A stretch of 64,000 nucleotides of DNA, from positions 1 to 64,000 of the forward strand of contig NZ_PGDQ01000016.1 of assembly GCF_003073135.1 (NCBI RefSeq), read 5' to 3'. The stretch is from Euzebya rosea (GTDB lineage Bacteria > Actinomycetota > Nitriliruptoria > Euzebyales > Euzebyaceae). The position numbers and the translations under genes are program-made. This document shows positions 58,277 through 64,000 of the stretch, piece by piece. How positions within the stretch are numbered: the stretch's first letter is position 1; every line of letters begins with the position of its first letter. Under the pieces are notes generated by a model. It saw only the letters and a list, made by a program, of their open reading frames with translations. It made no database searches and was not told the origin of the DNA.

Positions 58277-60835
58277 ATGAGCCGAATCGCAAACCGTCGT
58301 GTCCCCTCACTGCTGGCCGTGCTCGCGTTGATCGCGACCCTCTCGGGTCCGGCAGTCGCGCAGGCCGACCCCGGTGGGGAGACCCCGGACGGGGTGCTCG
58401 TGGAGGCCGACGACTTCACCGGCACGGCCGGACCGCTCACCGAGGGCCAGCTGGAGGTGGCCGTCCTCTCCACCCGGGCCGCGACGGTCACCGGCGGTGA
58501 CGCCCTGATCGGGGTCCGAGGGGTCGACGGCGACCGGGTGACCGTGCACGCGAACGGCGTCGACGTGACGGACGCCTTCGCCAGCGAACCGGACGAGCTG
58601 AACCCCGGTCGGACGATGCTGGTCGGGCTGGTCGACGAGCTCGACGTCGGGGCCAACGACGTCACCGTGGTCGCGACCCACCCTGTCCACGGCAGCCGCA
58701 CGGCGAGCCTGCCGATCGACAACCACCCGATCACCGGACCGGTGTTCTCCGGTCCCCACCAGGAGCCGTTCGCCTGCCGCGTCGCCGACCTGCACGACTA
58801 CTCCCCCGAGCCCCGCGGCACCGACGGCAAGGCGTACCCCGTCCAGCTCGACGACGACTGCTCGATCGATCCCTACGTCCGCTGGTATTACCTGGCCGGC
58901 GCCGGTGACCCCACGGACTTCGACCCCGTGCAGGCCGCCGACGACGAGTCGGCCGCCGGGCTGGCCCTTGACTGGAAGCCGCTGCTGGACCCCTGGGGCG
59001 AGTACCCCGCCGACCTCTCGACGACGGTCACGACCGAGGGCGACGTCGTGCCGGCCATCGCCCGGGTCGAGACCCGCACCATCAACCGGGGCATCACCCG
59101 GGTGGCCATCCTCGACGACCCGGCCGATCGTGGGCCCGAAGCCCCCTTCGCGATGCCCGACGCGTGGAACGGCAAGGTCGTCTACAACTGGGGGGCCTCC
59201 TGCGGCATCGGCCGACAGCAGGGCATCAACACGCCGAACGAGGTGCTGTCCGGTGGTGTCGACGCCGGCGGCGAGGCGCTCGATGTCGGCCCCGAGATCT
59301 TCCGCCCGGCGGTCCTCCAGGGATACCTGGTCCCGCACTCGTCGATGACGATCTTCAACACCCACTGCAACTCGGTGCTGTCGGCGGAGACCATGATGAT
59401 GGTCCGCGAGCACCTCATCGAGGCCTACGGTCGGTTCGACTGGATCATGGGCAACGGTGCCTCCGGTGGCGCCATCCAGCAGCACACGACCATGAACTCC
59501 TACCCCGGGCTGCAGGACGGCGGCCTGCCGCTGGTCAGCTTCCCCGACGTGATCACCACCGCGATGAGCCCGGCCGACTGCCGGCTGCTGCGCCAGTACT
59601 TCGCGCTGGACACCCAGCTGCTGCCCGGCCAGGCACAGCTGCAGGACGGGATAGGTCGTGAGGTGCCGGTCACCGCGGGCGGCCTGACGCTGGAGCAGCG
59701 CAACGCCATCACCGGCCACGAGTTCCAGGGCATCTGCGAGGACTGGGACGACATGTTCGCCGACCTCCTGGTCGCCGACGTGGACTGCTCCCGGATCCCC
59801 AACGACCTGCGGTACAGCCGCGAGGAGGGGGCGGTCAACATCCCCGGAGTCACGCAGCGCTGCACCCTGCAGGACAACCTCGTCCACTACCTGGGCGTGG
59901 ACCCCGACACCGGCTGGGCCCGCCGTCCCGTCGACAACGTCGGTGTGCAGTACGGCTACCGGGCGCTGCTGGACGGGGTGATCGACACCGCCCGGTTCCT
60001 GGACCTCAACCGCAACGTGGGGTCCTTCGACGACGAGGGCTACGGCCCGTGGCACCCGGGTGAGGACCCCCACGCCGAACCCGGCGACGTCCAGCCACGC
60101 ATGTCCATGGACGTCGACCTCGTCGAGGACCTGTACCGCTTCGGCTTCGTCACCGGCCGCGGCGCGATGGACCAGGCCCCGATCATCGACGTGAACCTGT
60201 ACGCCGACCCCGTGCCGATCCTGGGCTTCCACGACCAGGTCCGCGGCTACATGATGGCCGAACGGCTGCAGGAGACCTTCGGTGAGCGGTCCTCCCACGC
60301 CGTCTGGTCCGGCGTCCTGCTGACCAACGACGCCTGGTCGACGATGGCCTCGTGGCTGGACGGCATCGAAGCTGCACGCACCGCCAGCGGCGGGGTCTCC
60401 GACGACGGGTCGTGGGCCGACGAGGTCGCGGCCGCACGTCCTGCACAGGCCGAGGACAGCTGTGTCGTCACGACGGCTGGCTACTCCCCCATGCCGCTGG
60501 CGGCACCGGGCCTTGCGTCGGCGGACGGCGACGGCGCCTGCGAGCAGGTGTTCCGTGTCGGCGGCAGCCCCCGCATCGCTGCCGGTGGCCCGACCACCGA
60601 GGACATCGTCAAGTGCCGGCTGACCACCCCGGAGCGGGCCGACTACCCGGGGGTGTCGTTCACCGCCGACGAATGGGGCCAGCTGCTCGAGATCTTCCCC
60701 GACGGGGTCTGCGACTGGACCCAGCCGGGCGTCGGGGAGGTGTCACGCTCCCTGGTGTGGCTGGACTTCGGCGACGACGACCGGGTGCTGGACGAACCGG
60801 TCGTCATCCCCAACACGGTGGCCCGCACGCGCTGA
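58277..60835 (+). CDS. Large secreted DUF6351-like protein (alpha/beta hydrolase-like)
   Basis: An 852-residue exported protein. The signal (LLAVLALIATLSGPAVAQA) is followed by an Ig-like N-domain (VRGVDGDRVTVHANGVDVTD). The body resembles DUF6351 proteins, with a nucleophile-elbow-like GNGASGGAIQQ around residue 395, WNGKVVYNWGASCGIGRQQG upstream of it, and several Cys that may form disulfides. Similar large secreted proteins are thought to be tannase/feruloyl-esterase-like hydrolases; that is inference from the GxSxG motif. No Tat motif. Flanked by the cyclase gene and an MFS gene on the same strand. Confidence 0.68.
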   Translation: MSRIANRRVPSLLAVLALIATLSGPAVAQADPGGETPDGVLVEADDFTGTAGPLTEGQLEVAVLSTRAATVTGGDALIGVRGVDGDRVTVHANGVDVTDAFASEPDELNPGRTMLVGLVDELDVGANDVTVVATHPVHGSRTASLPIDNHPITGPVFSGPHQEPFACRVADLHDYSPEPRGTDGKAYPVQLDDDCSIDPYVRWYYLAGAGDPTDFDPVQAADDESAAGLALDWKPLLDPWGEYPADLSTTVTTEGDVVPAIARVETRTINRGITRVAILDDPADRGPEAPFAMPDAWNGKVVYNWGASCGIGRQQGINTPNEVLSGGVDAGGEALDVGPEIFRPAVLQGYLVPHSSMTIFNTHCNSVLSAETMMMVREHLIEAYGRFDWIMGNGASGGAIQQHTTMNSYPGLQDGGLPLVSFPDVITTAMSPADCRLLRQYFALDTQLLPGQAQLQDGIGREVPVTAGGLTLEQRNAITGHEFQGICEDWDDMFADLLVADVDCSRIPNDLRYSREEGAVNIPGVTQRCTLQDNLVHYLGVDPDTGWARRPVDNVGVQYGYRALLDGVIDTARFLDLNRNVGSFDDEGYGPWHPGEDPHAEPGDVQPRMSMDVDLVEDLYRFGFVTGRGAMDQAPIIDVNLYADPVPILGFHDQVRGYMMAERLQETFGERSSHAVWSGVLLTNDAWSTMASWLDGIEAARTASGGVSDDGSWADEVAAARPAQAEDSCVVTTAGYSPMPLAAPGLASADGDGACEQVFRVGGSPRIAAGGPTTEDIVKCRLTTPERADYPGVSFTADEWGQLLEIFPDGVCDWTQPGVGEVSRSLVWLDFGDDDRVLDEPVVIPNTVARTR

Positions 60836-60940
60836 CGCGCGGTCGTCGGGGTGCGCGCGCCCGTTCGTCCCGGGGCGGTCCCGGCCCACGAGGGGTGATG
60901 GCACACTCCGGACTCGAGGAGGACCCGTTCCTGCGACGGG

Positions 60941-60971
60941 TTCGCGATTCTCGGAACCCACGGTCTATCTT
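60941..60971 (+). promoter_or_regulatory. Candidate promoter of the MFS gene
   Basis: TTCGCG (60941-60946) and TATCTT (60966-60971) with 19-base spacing, 36 bases before the GTG at 61008, which has its own GGGAG ribosome-binding sequence. Confidence 0.35.
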
Positions 60972-61007
60972 GTGACCCGACGGTGACCCGGGGGGCGAGG
61001 GAGACGC

Positions 61008-62261
61008 GTGGAGCAGTACCGGGAGGTGTTCGTCGACAGACGGGCACGTGCGCTGTTCCTCTCTGCCGCGGTGTCGGGCCTCGGCGACTGGATCGGCCTG
61101 GCCGGCCTGGTGGTCCTGGCCTACCAACGGTCCGGTTCGCCCATCGGCGCCGGGGCCCTGTTCGCGATCCAGGGCGGTGCCGCGGTTGCCGCGACGGTGC
61201 TGCTTGGCCCCTGGCTGGACCGGTTCGAACGCAGCCGGGGACTGGCTGCCACGTACGCCGTCGGCGCCGCGGCGCTGCTGCTGCCGCTCGTCGTCGGCGG
61301 CCTCTGGCCGCTGCTGGTGACCGCCGGCATCGTCGGGGCCCTGCGCCCGACCGCAGCCGCACTGCGCCATGCGATCGCCGGGGCCGAGCTTCCCCCCGAG
61401 CTGCTCGGGCCGGTGGTTGCCCTCCAGAAGGCCACCGGTGACGCCACGGCCGCGGTGGGACTCGCTGCAGGTGGTGCGGTGACGGTCGCCCTCGGGGCAT
61501 CGCTGTCGCTGGGGCTGGACGCCGCCACCTTCGCCGTGGCTGCCGCGATGGCGCTGACCCTGCCGCACAGCCGGGGCGCCCTCGACGTCCGACGTGGTGC
61601 GCTCGTCGGGGCGAAGCTGTGGCTCCACGACCGCCACCTGCGGTTCCTGATGCTCGTGCTCATCGTGCTGGCGATGGTCTCCGCCCTGCCCGAGACGCTC
61701 GCGCCTGCCGTCGCCGGCGACAGCGGCTGGCTGCCGGCGGTCCTGGCAGCGCAGGCGTTCGGCTCGGCCATCGGGGGTGTCGTGCTGGGCCACCGCGACG
61801 ACCTGGAACGCTCCGGACCGCTGGTCATCGGCATGGCCGCGGTCGCCGTCACCCTTGCCCTGGGGGCCGCCGCCGCCCTGGGGCACCCGGTGTGGCTGGC
61901 CGTCGCGAACCTGCTGCTGGGCCTGGCCCTCGGGGTCGGCGTGCTGGCACAGACCGCGTTCACCCGCTCGGCTCCCAGCGACCTGCTGGGTGCTGCGGTG
62001 GCGTCGGCCATCACCGCCGTCCTCGCCGCCGAGGGACTCGGGTCGCTGGCGCTCGGCGCCATCGCCGAACGTGGCGGTCCCGAGGCCGGCTACGCAGCGG
62101 CGGCCGCGGGGGTCGCCGTGGCGGCGATCGCCCTGCTGCGCACGGTCGACGACAACGCGCCGACCTACCCCTCCTCGTCGTCCTCGGTGTCGCCGCCGGC
62201 GCCCACGGCCCCGCCCGCCCCTGAGGCGTCGCGGCGCAGGTCGCGGGACGTGCGCACGTAG
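61008..62261 (+). CDS. MFS transporter
   Basis: A 417-residue major facilitator protein with about 10-12 hydrophobic helices, resembling the MefA/NreA-like drug-efflux branch. It starts with [20 protein letters not shown], typical of this branch, and has the A-like loop [20 protein letters not shown] between helices 2 and 3. The C-terminal tail is a low-complexity Ser/Pro/Ala stretch whose last 97 bases overlap the convergent DUF6065-like gene. Substrate unknown; macrolide-type or metal efflux are family possibilities only. Confidence 0.8.
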   Translation: MEQYREVFVDRRARALFLSAAVSGLGDWIGLAGLVVLAYQRSGSPIGAGALFAIQGGAAVAATVLLGPWLDRFERSRGLAATYAVGAAALLLPLVVGGLWPLLVTAGIVGALRPTAAALRHAIAGAELPPELLGPVVALQKATGDATAAVGLAAGGAVTVALGASLSLGLDAATFAVAAAMALTLPHSRGALDVRRGALVGAKLWLHDRHLRFLMLVLIVLAMVSALPETLAPAVAGDSGWLPAVLAAQAFGSAIGGVVLGHRDDLERSGPLVIGMAAVAVTLALGAAAALGHPVWLAVANLLLGLALGVGVLAQTAFTRSAPSDLLGAAVASAITAVLAAEGLGSLALGAIAERGGPEAGYAAAAAGVAVAAIALLRTVDDNAPTYPSSSSSVSPPAPTAPPAPEASRRRSRDVRT

Positions 62262-62989
62262 GAGCCCAGCCGGTCCTCACCGGTCCGGCGCAGGCGGTTC
62301 TTGCGGTACATCGCCCACAGGTCGGCGTCGACGTCGTCGATCGTGCCGACCGTCCCTGCGTCCCGGGAACCGTTCTGCTCCGGCGGGACCAGCTGCAGCT
62401 GCGCGAGGGGCCGGTGGGTGCGGAACTCCACGTCCAGTCCCGGGGTCGTCAGCTCGATGATGGTCGGCAACAACGACACCCACCACCCGGTCTCGATGAT
62501 GCCCTCGAAGACGGTGTGGTCGGTTCGCGGGGGCAGGTTGGCCGGCCCGCGCACGAGGGTCGACCACCCCGGGGCGGTGCGCACGAGGACACCGCTGTAC
62601 ATCTCCACGCGGTTGGGGGCGTTGGGATCGGCGTTGAACAGCCCCGGTGTGTCCTCCTCCAGCCCCTGCTCCCGGAACTCGGCCGGATACCGCGTGCGGT
62701 AGTGCTCGATCCACGACGGGACGATGCCCTCCTCGCCGGGGGTGACGCGGTGCCAGGTGCCCTCGGGATCACGCCAGCTGGTCTGCTGCCCGTCGAAGCG
62801 CAGGGCGAAGTCCATCGGCGGGTACACGTACCACCCCAGCGACGTCGCCCCGACGACGGGCGGGCAGAACCGCAGCGCCTTGCTCGGCAGGTTGCGCACC
62901 ATCGATCCGCCCGCCGGTGTGGGGCGTGGGGCCCCGGGCATCATCTGGTACAGCTCGATCAACGGACGCTCGGCGTCGCTCGTCCCCAT
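62165..62989 (-). CDS. DUF6065-like protein
   Basis: A 274-residue cytoplasmic protein similar to the DUF6065 family, function unknown. Conserved-looking segments are [20 protein letters not shown] followed by [48 protein letters not shown] and the closing QLQLVPPEQ. The fold appears beta-rich. The ATG at 62989 has GAGG six bases upstream and begins the conserved region; the GTG frame 15 codons earlier is less likely. Its Gly/Ala/Asp-rich C-terminus lies on top of the MFS gene end, opposite strand. Divergent from methylmalonyl-CoA mutase. Confidence 0.65.
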   Translation of the reverse strand: MGTSDAERPLIELYQMMPGAPRPTPAGGSMVRNLPSKALRFCPPVVGATSLGWYVYPPMDFALRFDGQQTSWRDPEGTWHRVTPGEEGIVPSWIEHYRTRYPAEFREQGLEEDTPGLFNADPNAPNRVEMYSGVLVRTAPGWSTLVRGPANLPPRTDHTVFEGIIETGWWVSLLPTIIELTTPGLDVEFRTHRPLAQLQLVPPEQNGSRDAGTVGTIDDVDADLWAMYRKNRLRRTGEDRLGSYVRTSRDLRRDASGAGGAVGAGGDTEDDEEG

Positions 62990-63068
62990 CCTGTGCCTCA
63001 ACCTCCATGCAGTCCGGCCGGCACCGTAGCCCACGACCGCCGAATCGTCGTGGTGGCAGGGTCGGTTC

Positions 63069-63074
63069 TACGCT
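63069..63074 (+). promoter_or_regulatory. -10 box for leaderless mutase gene
   Basis: TACGCT, eight bases before the ATG at 63083, without a ribosome-binding sequence. Confidence 0.45.
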
Positions 63075-63082
63075 GTCCGATC

Positions 63083-64000
63083 ATGAGCGATGCCATGCCG
63101 GACCGAGCCGCCTGGACCGAGAGGGCCACCAAGGAGTTCAAGGGGGTTGCCCCCGAGGACCGACCGTGGCGCACCCCCGAGGGCATCGACGTCAAGCCGC
63201 TGTACACCGCCGACGACGTCGCCGACCTTCCCGACCCCGGGTTCCCCGGGTTCCCGCCCTACACCCGTGGGCCGTACGCCACCATGTACGCCAACCGGCC
63301 GTGGACGATCCGCCAGTACGCCGGGTTCTCCACCCCCGAGGAGTCCAACGCCTTCTACCGCCGGGCGCTGGCTGCCGGCCAGAAGGGCCTCAGCGTCGCC
63401 TTCGACCTGGCGACCCATCGCGGGTACGACTCCGACCACCCCCGCGTCGTCGGTGACGTGGGCAAGGCGGGTGTGGCCATCGACTCCGTCGCCGACATGC
63501 AGATCCTGTTCGACGGGATCCCGCTGGACGAGATGAGCGTGTCGATGACCATGAACGGCGCCGTGCTGCCGATCATGGCCTGCTACATCGTGGCCGGCGA
63601 GGAGCAGGGGGTGGCGCACGAACAGCTCAGCGGGACCATCCAGAACGACATCCTCAAGGAGTTCATGGTCCGCAACACCTACATCTACCCGCCGGGCCCG
63701 TCGATGCGGATCATCTCCGACATCATCGGCTACGCCTCGCGGGAGATGCCGCGGTTCAACACCATCTCCATCTCCGGGTACCACATGCAGGAGGCCGGGG
63801 CGACGGCCGACCTGGAGCTGGCGTTCACCCTCGCCGACGGCGTGGAGTACGTCCGTGCGGCACGCGCGGCCGGGCTGGACGTCGACGCCTTCGCGCCCCG
63901 CCTGTCCTTCTTCTTCGCCATCGGCATGAACTTCTTCATGGAGGTCGCCAAGCTCCGGGCTGCCCGCCTGCTGTGGGGCGAGCTCATGGAGCAGTTCGAG
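63083..64000 (+). CDS. mcmA: Methylmalonyl-CoA mutase catalytic subunit, N-terminal part
   Basis: The first 306 codons of the adenosylcobalamin-dependent mutase that interconverts methylmalonyl-CoA and succinyl-CoA; the gene runs off the window. The substrate (TIM-barrel) domain is plain: [20 protein letters not shown] with Tyr79 (Tyr89 of the Propionibacterium enzyme), PSMRIISDI with Arg209 (Arg207), and [12 protein letters not shown] with His234 (His244). This Tyr/Arg pair marks methylmalonyl-CoA rather than isobutyryl-CoA specificity. It completes the propionate route begun by the carboxylase subunits in this window. No small subunit gene lies upstream, so it may be a homodimer or pair with a distant subunit. 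Confidence 0.95.
   Translation, partial: MSDAMPDRAAWTERATKEFKGVAPEDRPWRTPEGIDVKPLYTADDVADLPDPGFPGFPPYTRGPYATMYANRPWTIRQYAGFSTPEESNAFYRRALAAGQKGLSVAFDLATHRGYDSDHPRVVGDVGKAGVAIDSVADMQILFDGIPLDEMSVSMTMNGAVLPIMACYIVAGEEQGVAHEQLSGTIQNDILKEFMVRNTYIYPPGPSMRIISDIIGYASREMPRFNTISISGYHMQEAGATADLELAFTLADGVEYVRAARAAGLDVDAFAPRLSFFFAIGMNFFMEVAKLRAARLLWGELMEQFE

Noticed and set aside
60898-60975. 25-codon frame before the MFS gene
   Set aside because: It is preceded by GAGGGG but overlaps the candidate promoter of the MFS gene, shows no coupling to it and has no recognisable features.
1-64000. tRNA, rRNA, CRISPR, insertion sequence, integrase, defence or antibiotic gene clusters
   Set aside because: I looked for transposase, integrase, Cas, toxin-antitoxin, restriction and large synthase signatures on both strands and recognised none; base composition is even, without an obvious island.

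Overview
The window is about 70% G+C, with GTG and TTG starts, four-base stop/start overlaps, many lipoproteins and secreted beta-propellers, and a three-part acyl-CoA carboxylase (alpha, beta and small epsilon subunits). This indicates a high-GC actinobacterium. Cell-wall-binding-2 repeats, the eukaryote-like long IleS behind a short actinobacterial T-box, and frequent leaderless starts fit a deep-branching class such as the Nitriliruptoria (Euzebya-like). That placement is inference. No rRNA, tRNA, CRISPR array, insertion sequence or prophage was seen. The window looks like core chromosome.

Layout. 0-7 kb: lipoprotein, propionyl-CoA carboxylase beta subunit, PH-like membrane protein, AlkC-like DNA glycosylase, carboxylase epsilon subunit, DrrAB-type ABC exporter. 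7-14 kb: secreted beta-propeller, an alpha/beta hydrolase fused to two ACT domains, PhoD phosphatase, cell-wall-binding-2 protein, cupredoxin lipoprotein. 14-21 kb: biotin-carrying carboxylase alpha subunit, then lpdA-modA-modB-modC read leftward. 21-29 kb: a DevS/DevR (DosS/DosR)-like two-component system and a leftward group encoding a multicopper oxidase with an N-terminal plastocyanin domain, a propeller and a beta-helix lipoprotein. Both loci carry GGGACCTTSGTCCC palindromes that look like DevR boxes. 29-35 kb: AurF-like di-iron oxygenase, BioD-like protein with a destroyed P-loop, methyltransferase, phenylacetate-CoA ligase, and a VOC / FMN-barrel / CGNR-regulator operon. 35-41 kb: propeller plus cell-wall-binding fusion, and ileS with its T-box. 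41-45 kb: TetR regulator and a heterodimeric ABC exporter with one degenerate ATP site. 45-54 kb: YbjN-like protein, flippase-like membrane protein, methyltransferase, acetyltransferase, FAD oxidase, OmpR-type two-component system, spermidine-synthase-like protein. 54-64 kb: ECF41 sigma factor, ceramidase-like and DUF6351-like secreted proteins, diguanylate cyclase, MFS transporter, DUF6065-like protein, and the start of methylmalonyl-CoA mutase, cut by the window edge.

How the genes work together. The carboxylase subunits and the mutase supply most of the route from propionyl-CoA to succinyl-CoA, although they lie in four separate places. The DevRS-like pair, FMN-barrel protein and multicopper oxidase group form a candidate oxygen/redox-responsive regulon. 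At least a dozen genes start 6-10 bases after a TANNNT-like -10 box and so probably make leaderless mRNAs. Two gene ends carry short tandem repeats grown from the sequence around the stop codon.
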